Positions 1 through 7,293 are shown, counted from the stretch's first letter. The stretch: DNA of 33,184 bases from Candidatus Scatosoma pullicola (GCA_018712725.1 DVGN01000004.1:1-33184); one strand, 5' to 3'. Numbers and translations are program-made. The notes: generated by a model not told the origin, from the sequence alone.

Positions 1-1830
1 CAGGAAAATTCCAATAAAAATCCCACCGTCAACAGCGTCCAGCGCGACTACATGGCGGGCGAAGTCTCCAAGGACCTCACCCGGCGGCTTCTGCTGCCCG
101 AAGACATCGTCGCCGCGCACGACCAGGGGATCATCCATTTCCACGACGCCGACTATTTCGCGCAGCACATGCACAACTGCGATCTCGTCAATCTCGAAGA
201 CATGCTGCAAAACGGCACGGTGATTTCGGGCACCCTCATCGAACGCCCGCACAGCTTTTCCACGGCGTGCAACATCGCCACGCAGATCATCGCGCAGGTC
301 GCCTCCAACCAATACGGCGGCCAGAGCATTTCCCTCACCCATCTCGCGCCCTTCGTGGACGTGAGCCGCAAGAAGATCCGCAGGGAAGTGGCGGAGGAGC
401 TCGCCGAAGTGGGGGTGTTCGACGAAGAGCACATCGCCAAAATCGCCGAAAAGCGGCTTCTGGACGAGATCAAGAGGGGGATTCAGACCATTCAGTACCA
501 GGTCGTCACCCTGCTCACGACCAACGGTCAGGCGCCTTTCGTCACGGTGTTCATGTACCTCAACGAAGCGCGCAACGAACAGGAGAAAGCCGACCTCGCC
601 CTCATCATCGAAGAGACCCTCCGCCAGCGGATGCAGGGGGTCAAGAACGAAGCGGGCGTGTGGATCACGCCGGCTTTCCCCAAACTCATCTACGTGCTCG
701 AACCGGACAACGTATCGGAAGATCAGCCCTATTGGTACCTCACCGTGCTGGCGGCGGAATGCACCGCCAAGAGGATGGTGCCCGACTACATCTCCGAAAA
801 GAAGATGCTGGAATACAAGATCGACAAGAACGGCGAAGGGCATTGCTACACCTGCATGGGCTGCCGCAGCTTCCTCACGCCCTACGTCGACGAAAACGGC
901 AAGCCCAAGTATTACGGCAGATTCAACCAGGGGGTCGTCACGATCAATCTCGTGGACGTGGCGCTCTCGTCGGGGGGCAACGAAGCGAAGTTCTGGGACA
1001 TCTTCGACGAGCGGCTCAACCTCTGCTATCGCGCGCTGATGTGCCGGCACAACCGCCTCAAAGGTACGCTGTCCGACGCGGCGCCCATCCTCTGGCAGTA
1101 CGGCGCCCTGGCGCGGCTTAAAAAGGGCGAGAAGATCGACAAGCTGCTGTACGGCGGATATTCCACCATCTCCCTGGGGTATGCGGGCCTGTACGAATGC
1201 GTAAAGTACATGACGGGCAAATCGCATACGGACGACGAAGCCAAGCCGTTCGCGCTCGCGGTCATGCAGCACATGAACGACAAGTGCAAGGAATGGAAGA
1301 AAAAGGAAAACATCGACTTCTCGCTGTACGGGACGCCGCTGGAAAGCACGACGTATAAATTCGCCAAGTGCCTGCAACAGCGCTTCGGCATCATCCCGGG
1401 CGTGACGGACAAGAACTATATCACCAACAGCTATCACGTCCACGTCAGCGAAAAGATCGACGCCTTCACCAAGCTCAAATTCGAGAGCGAATTCCAGCAG
1501 CTTTCGCCCGGCGGCGCCATCAGCTACGTCGAAGTGCCCAACATGCAGAACAACATTCCCGCCGTGCTGTCCGTGATGAAGTTCATCTACGACAACATCA
1601 TGTATGCCGAACTCAACACCAAGAGCGACTTTTGCCAGGTGTGCGGCTACGACGGGGAGATCCAGATCGTCACGGACGAATCGGGCAAGCTCGTCTGGGA
1701 ATGCCCCAACTGCCATAACCGCGATCAGAGCAAGATGAACGTCGCCCGCCGTACCTGCGGCTATATCGGCACGCAGTTCTGGAACCAGGGGCGCACGCAG
1801 GAGATCAAGGACAGAGTCCTGCACCTTTGA
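1..1830 (+). CDS. nrdD: Anaerobic (class III) ribonucleoside-triphosphate reductase, 5' truncated by window
   Basis: Reduces ribonucleoside triphosphates to deoxyribonucleotides under anaerobic conditions, using a glycyl radical installed by NrdG. The frame is open from base 1, so the true start and the N-terminal (usually ATP-cone) part lie upstream; the first ATG visible at 52 is internal. The reading frame shows the catalytic region with CMGCRSFL (about 856-879), the active-site neighbourhood. The C-terminal zinc site has CxxC pairs at codons 1633/1642 and 1702/1711. The glycyl-radical loop RRTCGYIG follows, with the Gly codon at 1759-1761. The TGA stop shares its last base with the nrdG ATG (TGATG), so translation is likely coupled. 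Family assignment is firm; only the missing N-terminus is unknown. Confidence 0.97.
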   Translation, partial: QENSNKNPTVNSVQRDYMAGEVSKDLTRRLLLPEDIVAAHDQGIIHFHDADYFAQHMHNCDLVNLEDMLQNGTVISGTLIERPHSFSTACNIATQIIAQVASNQYGGQSISLTHLAPFVDVSRKKIRREVAEELAEVGVFDEEHIAKIAEKRLLDEIKRGIQTIQYQVVTLLTTNGQAPFVTVFMYLNEARNEQEKADLALIIEETLRQRMQGVKNEAGVWITPAFPKLIYVLEPDNVSEDQPYWYLTVLAAECTAKRMVPDYISEKKMLEYKIDKNGEGHCYTCMGCRSFLTPYVDENGKPKYYGRFNQGVVTINLVDVALSSGGNEAKFWDIFDERLNLCYRALMCRHNRLKGTLSDAAPILWQYGALARLKKGEKIDKLLYGGYSTISLGYAGLYECVKYMTGKSHTDDEAKPFALAVMQHMNDKCKEWKKKENIDFSLYGTPLESTTYKFAKCLQQRFGIIPGVTDKNYITNSYHVHVSEKIDAFTKLKFESEFQQLSPGGAISYVEVPNMQNNIPAVLSVMKFIYDNIMYAELNTKSDFCQVCGYDGEIQIVTDESGKLVWECPNCHNRDQSKMNVARRTCGYIGTQFWNQGRTQEIKDRVLHL

Positions 1831-2357
1831 TGAATTACGCGGAAATCAAGTGGACGGACATCGCCGACGGAGAGGGGGTGCGCATCTCCCTCTTCGTCTC
1901 CGGCTGCACCCACCACTGCAAAAATTGCTTTAACGAAATCGCCTGGGACTTTTCCTACGGAAAGCCCTTCGACGGGGAGATCGCGGAAAAAATCCTGCAA
2001 GGGCTGGGGCAGTCGTTTATCGCGGGGCTGACCCTGCTCGGCGGGGAGCCGATGGAACCGGTCAACCAGGCGGCGCTCCTTCCCTTCGTAAAAGAGGTGA
2101 GAAGGAGATACCCCGAAAAGGACATCTGGTGTTATACGGGGTACACTTTCAATCCCGAAACGGGACTTCTGAACGAGCCGCGCGCCAACGGGCCGCACAC
2201 GAAAGAACTTTTGTCCCTGTTCGACGTGCTCGTGGACGGGCCGTTCGTGGAGGAACTGAAAAAAATCACGCTGAAATTCCGCGGTTCTTCCAATCAGCGG
2301 GTCCTCGACGTAAAAAAATCGATTGCTTTGAAAAAGACCGTTCTTTATCTTGATTAA
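1830..2357 (+). CDS. nrdG: Anaerobic ribonucleotide reductase activating protein (radical SAM)
   Basis: A radical SAM activase of 175 aa that cleaves S-adenosylmethionine at a 4Fe-4S cluster and generates the glycyl radical on NrdD. The cluster motif CxxxCxxC is visible as Cys26, Cys30 and Cys33, and GGEP follows at about residue 71-74 as expected for the SAM-binding segment. ATG at 1830 is chosen over an in-frame TTG at 1827 because it forms the TGATG junction with the nrdD stop; 175 aa is normal for the family. An inverted repeat lies just after the stop. Confidence 0.95.
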   Translation: MNYAEIKWTDIADGEGVRISLFVSGCTHHCKNCFNEIAWDFSYGKPFDGEIAEKILQGLGQSFIAGLTLLGGEPMEPVNQAALLPFVKEVRRRYPEKDIWCYTGYTFNPETGLLNEPRANGPHTKELLSLFDVLVDGPFVEELKKITLKFRGSSNQRVLDVKKSIALKKTVLYLD

Positions 2358-2378
2358 TTCGGAAATACCTGCTATAAT
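2350..2378 (+). promoter_or_regulatory. Sigma-A-type promoter overlapping the nrdG 3' end
   Basis: TTGATT (2350-2355), 17-bp spacer, perfect TATAAT (2373-2378). It would drive the O-antigen ligase-like gene and the two genes after it. The -35 overlaps the nrdG stop and the -10 lies at the boundary and loop of an 11-bp inverted repeat (2363-2394), so promoter use and binding of a dimeric regulator or hairpin formation could be mutually exclusive. Confidence 0.6.
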
Positions 2379-2394
2379 AGACGAGCAGGTATTT
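2363..2394. promoter_or_regulatory. 11-bp perfect inverted repeat around the -10 element
   Basis: Arms AAATACCTGCT (2363-2373) and AGCAGGTATTT (2384-2394) match perfectly with a 10-nt spacer. No T-run follows on the plus strand, so it is not a typical intrinsic terminator for nrdDG, although it could still attenuate. Its position over a promoter -10 suggests an operator. Which regulator would bind is unknown. Confidence 0.5.
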
Positions 2395-2418
2395 CTCATA
2401 TCGGATCATATCGGAGGA

Positions 2419-2442
2419 TTTTCCCGCCCGCGGGCGGGAAAA
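2419..2442. promoter_or_regulatory. 24-bp loopless palindrome in the leader of the O-antigen ligase-like gene
   Basis: TTTTCCCGCCCG is followed directly by its exact reverse complement CGGGCGGGAAAA. It lies between the predicted promoter and the ATG at 2459, ending 9 nt before the GGAG ribosome binding site. It could be a DNA operator or a strong RNA hairpin in the leader. As a transcript, the hairpin is followed by adenines rather than uridines, so it is not a standard terminator. Confidence 0.5.
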
Positions 2443-2458
2443 CGCATCATCGGAGAGT

Positions 2459-3862
2459 ATGAAAAAAGTTTTTTCGGCGGCGCGTTCGCTTCCGGGGCTC
2501 CCGGACGGAAAGGCGCTGCTCGCCGGAGCGCGGGCATTTTTTAACAGCTATCTCTTTTACGTTTTCGAGACGCTCGCCGCCTGTCTTTTCGTATGGACGG
2601 GAGAGGAAGTCGCGGGGGCGGTGTGTTTCGTCGCCCTCATCTGTCTCCTGCTCGTCGTCTGCGACGACATTCTCGCCACCACGCTTCCCTTTCTTCTCAT
2701 TTCGGCGTTCACGACGAATTGTTACGATTCCTTCGACCTGTTCTTTCCCTATATCCGCTACGCGCCGATCGCGGTGCTCTGTCTCGTCTTTCATTTCGCC
2801 GTCTACCGCAAGCCCTTTCAGGTGGGGGAAAGCGCCTTCGGGATCATGGCGGCGGGCTACGCGATCCTGCTCGGCGGCATCGGCGGCTTTACTTTGCGCG
2901 AATACGCGGTCGGGTCGTATTATTATCTCGGCCTGAGCTTCGGGATGCTCGCCGCCTATCTTCTGATGCGTTCCCGCTTTTTCGCGCGGCGGAACTACGA
3001 TTTTGCCGAGCGGTTTTCCGCCGTCATGCTGCTTTTGGGTCTGCTGTGCGTGTATATGATCGCGGCGGGGTATTATAAGCGCTATCTCGGCATTTCCACC
3101 TCCCATTACGCGCTCGGTTTTTCGCGCAACAACGTCAGTACGCTGTTGATGTTCGCCATGCCCTTCCCGCTCTATCTCGGCAGAAAACATCCCTGTTTCG
3201 CGCTGTTTACGCCCGCGATCTACGCGGCGGTGGCGGTGTCCACGTCGCGCGGGGGACTTCTGTTCGGCAGCCTGGAATTTCTCGTCTGCTGCGCCTGCTG
3301 GATCTATTACGGAAAAAACCGCGCCCTGCGCGCCCTTATCTGCGCATGCGCCATTCTCGTCATCGCGCTCTGCTTCGGGGAAATCATTCTCGACATCATC
3401 CGCGACCGGATTCTCGCCGACGACGTCATCACCAACGACGCCCGCTATAAGATGATGCTCGAATCCATCGCCAATTTCAAAAAGAACCCGCTCTTCGGGA
3501 CGGGAATTCTGGACGACAGCATCTATTACGGGGAATTCAAGAAAAAGGGCTCGATGCCATGGTATCACATGATGATCCCGCAGATCGTCGGGAGCATGGG
3601 GCTGGTCGGCATCGCCGGGTACGGCTTTCAGATCTTCGGGCGCCTTCGCCTCATCTTCCGCCGTCCCGATCCGTGGGGGATCTGCCTCGGGCTTTCCTAT
3701 CTCGGCATTCTGGGCATGAGCCAGGTCAATCCGGGGGAGTTTTGCCCCGTTCCCTTCGAATTGCTCACCGTCCTGCTGTTCATCTTGCAGGAAAAACGGC
3801 TTTGCAATGACCTTCCGCTGCTTGCGGAGGGGAATTTCCGCAAAAAGACGCTCATAAAATAG
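2459..3862 (+). CDS. O-antigen ligase/polymerase-like polytopic membrane protein
   Basis: A 467-aa protein with about ten to twelve hydrophobic segments and a larger soluble loop around residues 320-375. It carries features typical of the Wzy_C/O-antigen ligase family: an STSRGG motif (about residues 261-266) before a transmembrane segment, and a K-N-P-L-F-G-T-G motif in the long loop (about 340-347). Members join or polymerise lipid-linked glycans at the outer face of the cytoplasmic membrane; the substrate here cannot be read from sequence. ATG 2459 has GGAG 4 nt upstream. It is first in an operon with an anchored SPOR-like protein and a lipid kinase, which suggests a cell-envelope role. 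Confidence 0.75.
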   Translation: MKKVFSAARSLPGLPDGKALLAGARAFFNSYLFYVFETLAACLFVWTGEEVAGAVCFVALICLLLVVCDDILATTLPFLLISAFTTNCYDSFDLFFPYIRYAPIAVLCLVFHFAVYRKPFQVGESAFGIMAAGYAILLGGIGGFTLREYAVGSYYYLGLSFGMLAAYLLMRSRFFARRNYDFAERFSAVMLLLGLLCVYMIAAGYYKRYLGISTSHYALGFSRNNVSTLLMFAMPFPLYLGRKHPCFALFTPAIYAAVAVSTSRGGLLFGSLEFLVCCACWIYYGKNRALRALICACAILVIALCFGEIILDIIRDRILADDVITNDARYKMMLESIANFKKNPLFGTGILDDSIYYGEFKKKGSMPWYHMMIPQIVGSMGLVGIAGYGFQIFGRLRLIFRRPDPWGICLGLSYLGILGMSQVNPGEFCPVPFELLTVLLFILQEKRLCNDLPLLAEGNFRKKTLIK

Positions 3863-3866
3863 AGGT

Positions 3867-4547
3867 ATGAAAACCTCTTTCCGAAAATTCAGCCTGTTTG
3901 CCGGCATATTGTCCGTCCTGTTCGTCGCCGGCGGCCTGCTCTGTGCGGGAGCGGTCAAAACCGCCTGCGTCGTGGACTGTTCCCGCACCTTTTATTTTCT
4001 CGTCTCCGAAGAGATGGGCGCGGACGCGGCTGCCGAAGCGGGCGCTCTCGGCGGCGGGGCGGGGTATGTGATGGAACGGGAGGGAAGGGAATACGCCGTC
4101 CTGTCCTGCTATTTTTCCCTCTCCGACGCGCAGTCGGTTCGGGATCGGCTTTCGGAGTCTGACGTCAGAGCGGCTGTCCGGGCGGAAGAGGGTGGTAAGC
4201 TGTATCTGACGGGATTTTCGGAAAAGAAAAACGCCGAACGCCTGAAAGGCTGTTTTTCGACGCTCGGTTCCTGCATCCGGATTTTATATGAATTGTCCGC
4301 CGCGGCGGACGAAGGCATGCCGCAGGAGACCTTGAAGGACATTCTCGGGGATGTCGGCGGCGTCCTGTCCCGCCTGGCAAAGGAAAACCCGGACGGGATC
4401 TTTTCCGATCTGTCCGCCTGCGCCGCGTCGGCGGGCGAAGAGATCGGCAGAATGTCGGAGGGGATCGTCTTTGCGAAAGATCTGCGGTATATGCAGGTCC
4501 GGCTCTCGGACGACTATCTTCGTCTCGCGGACAAATTTTCTCTCTGA
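3867..4547 (+). CDS. Membrane-anchored protein with a SPOR-like region, function unknown
   Basis: A 226-aa protein beginning 4 nt after the preceding stop. Residues 8-31 form one hydrophobic signal-anchor segment and the rest is predicted outside the membrane. Residues about 55-115 look like a SPOR fold: an aromatic/valine strand (YAVLSCYFS), a helix with spaced alanines and arginines, a second strand (KLYLTGFS) and a helix. SPOR domains bind glycan strands of peptidoglycan lacking stem peptides, but the match is only by pattern and the domain call is tentative. The C-terminal half is mostly helical with alternating acidic and alanine residues. I do not recognise the full-length family. Co-transcription with an O-antigen ligase-like protein supports an envelope role. 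Confidence 0.7.
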   Translation: MKTSFRKFSLFAGILSVLFVAGGLLCAGAVKTACVVDCSRTFYFLVSEEMGADAAAEAGALGGGAGYVMEREGREYAVLSCYFSLSDAQSVRDRLSESDVRAAVRAEEGGKLYLTGFSEKKNAERLKGCFSTLGSCIRILYELSAAADEGMPQETLKDILGDVGGVLSRLAKENPDGIFSDLSACAASAGEEIGRMSEGIVFAKDLRYMQVRLSDDYLRLADKFSL

Positions 4548-4585
4548 ATTTTTCTTTGGCGGAATTTCGGTTCCGGAATTTGCTT

Positions 4586-5503
4586 ATGAAGTGCATTTTT
4601 ATTTACAATCCGAACAGCGGCAGGGGCAGAATCGCCAAAAAGCTGCCCTATATCGTCCGCCGTCTTAAAGAAAAATACGAGCGGGTGGACGTATACGCCA
4701 CGAAAGCCCGCGGCGACCTCTCGTCCAAGGTGCGGGAGATCGCTTCGGAATACGACTGCATCGTCTTTTCGGGCGGGGACGGGACGTTCAACGAAGTTTT
4801 GCAAGGGGCGGGGGATATGGATTCCCTGCCCGATTTCGGCTATATCCCGGGCGGCACCGCCAACGACGTCGCGCACAGTCTGGGCATTCCCCGCAAGAGC
4901 CTCCGCGGCGCCCTCAACGTCATTTTAAGGGGCAGGCGGGAACTTCTGGACTGCCTTTGCATAAACGGGCGGGACTACGCGATGTATTCCGTCTCCGCGG
5001 GCGCCTTTACGAGCGCCTCCTATACGACGCCGCAGGAGGCGAAGAAGGCGCTGGGGCTGCTCGCCTACGGTCTGGAAGGGGTGCGCAAAAATTTCCCCTT
5101 GCGCATCTATCCCGTCCGCATTTCGGAAGGGGAGAACTGCCTGCAGACGGACTGCGTTTTCACGCTGGTGATGAACGGGAAATGCGTGGCGGGCTGGAAG
5201 ATGAACCGGGGCGGCTCCATGCAGGACGGAAAAGCCGAAGGCGCCGTCGTGTGGCAGACGGCGCATCCGAGTATCCCCGGCAGACTGCGCGCCCTTTTTT
5301 CGCTCGTCCGCCTGTTCGTGTTTGGCTATAGGTTTCCCGAAAAGGGAGTGGAGCATTTCGGCGGCAAGAAATTCCGTATCGAAGTGCCGGACGACGTCGT
5401 CTGGAACTACGACGGCGAGCGCGGATGCTCCGGCTCCGTCGAAATAGAGGTGCTGCCGCGCAAATTCCCGCTCATCGTTCCGGAAAATAATAAAAATATT
5501 TGA
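4586..5503 (+). CDS. Diacylglycerol kinase-type lipid kinase (DAGK catalytic domain, YegS/BmrU group)
   Basis: A 305-aa ATP-dependent lipid kinase of the DAGK_cat family that phosphorylates diacylglycerol or a related lipid, feeding phosphatidic acid back into phospholipid synthesis. Visible motifs: N-terminal IYNPNSGRG, the nucleotide-binding FSGGDGTFNEV (about residues 58-68) and GGTANDVA (about 90-97). The C-terminal part is the beta-sandwich region of the family. ATG 4586 is preferred to an in-frame TTG at 4556 because homologues start directly at this K-x-I-F-I-Y-N-P segment; the upstream GGAA is a weak ribosome binding site. It is last in the operon starting near 2373. Confidence 0.9.
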   Translation: MKCIFIYNPNSGRGRIAKKLPYIVRRLKEKYERVDVYATKARGDLSSKVREIASEYDCIVFSGGDGTFNEVLQGAGDMDSLPDFGYIPGGTANDVAHSLGIPRKSLRGALNVILRGRRELLDCLCINGRDYAMYSVSAGAFTSASYTTPQEAKKALGLLAYGLEGVRKNFPLRIYPVRISEGENCLQTDCVFTLVMNGKCVAGWKMNRGGSMQDGKAEGAVVWQTAHPSIPGRLRALFSLVRLFVFGYRFPEKGVEHFGGKKFRIEVPDDVVWNYDGERGCSGSVEIEVLPRKFPLIVPENNKNI

Positions 5504-5522
5504 AAAAGTACTGTCAAAACGC

Positions 5523-5551
5523 TTGCTTTTTTTCTCGCGATTCTGTATAAT
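5523..5551 (+). promoter_or_regulatory. Promoter for tRNA-Thr
   Basis: TTGCTT (5523-5528), 17-bp spacer, TATAAT (5546-5551). The expected start near 5558 leaves a leader of about 27 nt before the mature tRNA. Confidence 0.7.
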
Positions 5552-5584
5552 GAATAAGCTGTCGTTGAGATATGCTTTTCATTC

Positions 5585-5660
5585 GCTACTGTGGCTCAGT
5601 CGGTAGAGCAGCTGATTCGTAATCAGCAGGTCGCCGGTTCAAGTCCGGCCAGTAGCTCCA
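5585..5660 (+). tRNA. tRNA-Thr (anticodon CGU), CCA encoded
   Basis: A 76-nt cloverleaf. Acceptor arms GCTACTG and CAGTAGC pair fully, with discriminator T and an encoded CCA. The anticodon stem is CTGAT/ATCAG with loop TTCGTAA, giving anticodon CGT, which reads ACG (Thr). The T arm has GCCGG, TTCAAGT and CCGGC. A terminator hairpin follows within 5 nt. Confidence 0.97.
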
Positions 5661-5664
5661 TTGC

Positions 5665-5697
5665 AAGCCCCTCGGAACCCCCGAGGGGCTTTGCTTT
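5665..5697 (+). terminator. Intrinsic terminator of tRNA-Thr
   Basis: Arms AAGCCCCTCGG (5665-5675) and CCGAGGGGCTT (5681-5691) with a 5-nt loop, followed by TTGCTTT. Confidence 0.85.
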
Positions 5698-5786
5698 CGG
5701 CTGCTGCCCGGACGGCCGAAATAACGTGACGCGATCGCGCTGGCGGCGAACGATCGCTATTCCGTCGCAGACAAATCTGCTCCTTA

Positions 5787-5818
5787 CAAGTCCGGCCAGT
5801 AGCTCCATTGCAAGCCCC
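5787..5818 (+). repeat. Second copy of the tRNA-Thr 3' end (32-bp perfect direct repeat of 5640-5671)
   Basis: Bases 5787-5818 repeat 5640-5671 exactly: the 3' half of the T arm, acceptor arm, CCA and the start of the terminator stem. The period is 147 bp. Weaker similarity continues through the terminator and about 20 bp beyond it. There is no matching 5' tRNA half upstream of the second copy, so it is a fragment. It may be a relic of site-specific integration into the tRNA 3' end or of a collapsed tandem tRNA. Confidence 0.85.
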
Positions 5819-5844
5819 CCAAGGTTTTGGGGGGCTTTGCTTTT
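5812..5844 (+). terminator. Second copy of the tRNA terminator, with compensatory stem changes
   Basis: Arms AAGCCCCCCAA (5812-5822) and TTGGGGGGCTT (5827-5837) with a 4-nt loop, followed by TGCTTTT. Compared with the first copy, the inner stem differs on both sides yet still pairs. Confidence 0.8.
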
Positions 5845-5978
5845 GACTGCTGTCCGAATCGCCTTTGCCGAAAAGGATAAGAAAGTTGGCGTTCGATAGA
5901 GTAAGACCCAAACTCAAACAATCGTCCCCCTCAGTCGTGCGGAAAATATATAAAATTTGCTTTTGAACGCCCGTTTCC

Positions 5979-6007
5979 TTGACACGGGTGTAAAAAAATT
6001 GTATAAT
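5979..6007 (+). promoter_or_regulatory. Consensus sigma-A promoter
   Basis: TTGACA (5979-5984), 17-bp spacer, TATAAT (6002-6007): a perfect match at both hexamers and spacing. It drives the DUF6897-like gene and excludes the in-frame ATG at 5957 as its start. Confidence 0.85.
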
Positions 6008-6052
6008 GAAATTACAAAAACACGTTCATGTATAAGCGCGGAGAATTTCGTC

Positions 6053-6400
6053 ATGAAATTGGCAATCCTTTTTCTCTGCTGCCTGATGCCATTTCTCGTC
6101 CTCCTTTCGGCACACGACGTGAAAAAGGCGGCTGTGGCAAAAAGGCTGCGAAACAGAAACAAAGCGCCGGGAGACGGAAACATGGTTGGCATGATCAGGG
6201 AATTTATCGGCAAAAAATGCGAAATCCATACGTTGGAGACGGTGCATGTCGGCATTGTCGAAAGCGTCGAAGAAAACTGGATCGCCCTGCGGGACAACGA
6301 AGGGACGCCCCGCGAACTCGTCAATCTCGAATACGTCACGGGCATCCGCCTGTGTAAAGAAAAGCGTTCCCGCAAGGAACGCGCCGCCGGACGCGCGTAA
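6053..6400 (+). CDS. Small protein with N-terminal membrane segment and DUF6897-like C-terminal domain
   Basis: A 115-aa protein if started at ATG 6053 (GGAGA at 6040-6044, 8 nt upstream). Residues 2-18 are strongly hydrophobic; then comes a basic stretch. The last ~70 residues (from M44) read as a small beta-barrel-like domain: R-E-F-I-G-K-K-C, then V-G-I-V-E-S-V-E-E-N-W-I-A-L, then L-V-N-L-E-Y-V-T-G-I-R. This resembles the DUF6897 family of clostridial proteins, from memory and not searched. An in-frame ATG at 6182 has its own GGGAG (6169-6173) at 8-nt spacing and would give only the soluble 72-aa domain. Function unknown. Monocistronic between its own promoter and terminator. Confidence 0.75.
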   Translation: MKLAILFLCCLMPFLVLLSAHDVKKAAVAKRLRNRNKAPGDGNMVGMIREFIGKKCEIHTLETVHVGIVESVEENWIALRDNEGTPRELVNLEYVTGIRLCKEKRSRKERAAGRA

Positions 6401-6436
6401 AACATGCCGCCCGGCAGCGCCCGCCGTGCTCTTCTC

Positions 6437-6475
6437 GTCCGTCTGTGAAATTTCACGGACGGGCGTTTTTTTATT
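6437..6475 (+). terminator. Intrinsic terminator
   Basis: CCGTCTGTGAAA (6439-6450) pairs with TTTCACGGACGG (6451-6462) with one G-T wobble, followed by a G/C clamp and TTTTTTT. Confidence 0.85.
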
Positions 6476-6490
6476 TTATATGTTCTTCGT

Positions 6491-6519
6491 TTGACTTTTT
6501 CAATTCTCCGCGCTATAAT
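6491..6519 (+). promoter_or_regulatory. Promoter of the lipoprotein gene
   Basis: TTGACT (6491-6496), 17-bp spacer, TATAAT (6514-6519). Confidence 0.8.
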
Positions 6520-6578
6520 TGTCTTGAAGAAAACGGACGGCGTTTATCGAAAAAAACGTGCCCGACGGGGGTGAAATT

Positions 6579-7022
6579 TTGAATAAAAATATCTGTAAAA
6601 AAACGTCCGGTCTGTTGTTTGCGGCGATTTTTCTGCTGTCGGGCGGATTGTTGGCCGGATGCGGCGGAGGGGAAAGCGAATCGGAAGAGATTATATCCTG
6701 TTATCTGGATTTTATCAACCCGGAAACAGGGGAATATCTTGCAGAATCTCCGCTCACTTATAAGGATTGTTATTTGACTTATGATGGAACAGAAAAGACG
6801 TTAAATTATGTCGTCAGAGTAATTGACAATGATGAAATCATCACTCCAAAGATTGAAGTAACGTTGCACTATAGTAAGGAGCCAAGTGAGGGAAGTCCGG
6901 GATATAAGGCAAATGCCATAAAAGAACGTGGGATGTATTATCTTGTTGTGGACGATATTCGCTATAATATAGAAAAGTATTTTTTTGCGGCGATGGAAAC
7001 AGTCCGAATTTACGTACAATAA
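6579..7022 (+). CDS. Putative lipoprotein, unknown function
   Basis: A 147-aa protein with a signal peptide (KK at 7-8, hydrophobic core 11-25) and lipobox L-L-A-G with the acylated Cys at residue 28, followed by a G/E/S-rich tether. The remainder is about 110 residues of mixed beta character ending in R-I-Y-V-Q. TTG 6579 is chosen because GGGGTG sits 7 nt upstream; an in-frame GTG at 6558 would add seven residues before the signal peptide. Base composition from about 6680 on is clearly AT-richer than neighbouring genes, and rare codons such as ATA and TTA appear, which suggests acquisition or weak selection. I do not recognise the family. It has its own promoter and terminator. Confidence 0.75.
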   Translation: MNKNICKKTSGLLFAAIFLLSGGLLAGCGGGESESEEIISCYLDFINPETGEYLAESPLTYKDCYLTYDGTEKTLNYVVRVIDNDEIITPKIEVTLHYSKEPSEGSPGYKANAIKERGMYYLVVDDIRYNIEKYFFAAMETVRIYVQ

Positions 7023-7039
7023 TTTATATAACGAAAAAT

Positions 7040-7069
7040 ACCGCCGCTTTTTTCGGCGGTAAATTTTTT
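7040..7069. terminator. Bidirectional intrinsic terminator
   Basis: ACCGCCG (7040-7046) and CGGCGGT (7054-7060) around a 7-nt loop, followed by AAATTTTTT on the plus strand and ATTTTTCG on the minus strand. It can end both the lipoprotein transcript and the convergent tmcAL transcript. Confidence 0.8.
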
Positions 7070-7148
7070 ATATAGAACCGAGCTCCACACGCCAGCCCAC
7101 TCACATGCCTCTCTTTTGATAGAGGAGTGACGTGAAGCCCCACCCTCA

Positions 7149-7199
7149 TGCCTCCCCTTACCATAAGGGGAGGTGTCACGAAGTGACGGAGGGGATAAG
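7149..7199. repeat. Dispersed palindromic repeat, type A (variant copy)
   Basis: Hairpin arms CCTCCCCTTA (7151-7160) and TAAGGGGAGG (7164-7173), then a second small hairpin GTCAC-GAA-GTGAC (7175-7187) and the tail CGGAGGGGATAAG. The same first hairpin and tail occur at 11826-11880 and 12097-12151, where the middle section differs. Confidence 0.8.
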
Positions 7200-7240
7200 C
7201 CTCCGATGTTTTGATAGAACAAATCGGCAAATAGACAAGA

Positions 7241-7293
7241 CAATCCCTCAGTCATGCTCCGCATGACAGCTCCCTTTGCACAAGGAAGCCATG
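7241..7293. repeat. Dispersed palindromic repeat, type B
   Basis: Matches 11708-11760 at 49 of 53 positions. Contains the small palindrome GTCATG-CTCC-GCATGAC and then CTCCCTTTGCACAAGG. Partial copies of the second half recur at about 7315-7367. Positions 7023-7373 hold no gene: only the terminator, the type A and B repeats and these partial copies. Confidence 0.75.

Noticed and set aside
2447-3988. Long minus-strand open frame opposite the O-antigen ligase-like gene
   Set aside because: High GC leads to long antisense frames. The product is rich in charged residues with no fold-like pattern, and the plus-strand gene has clear membrane segments and motifs.
5591-5917. Open frames across tRNA-Thr and its downstream repeat
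   Set aside because: They translate the tRNA, terminators and duplicated fragment; not protein genes.
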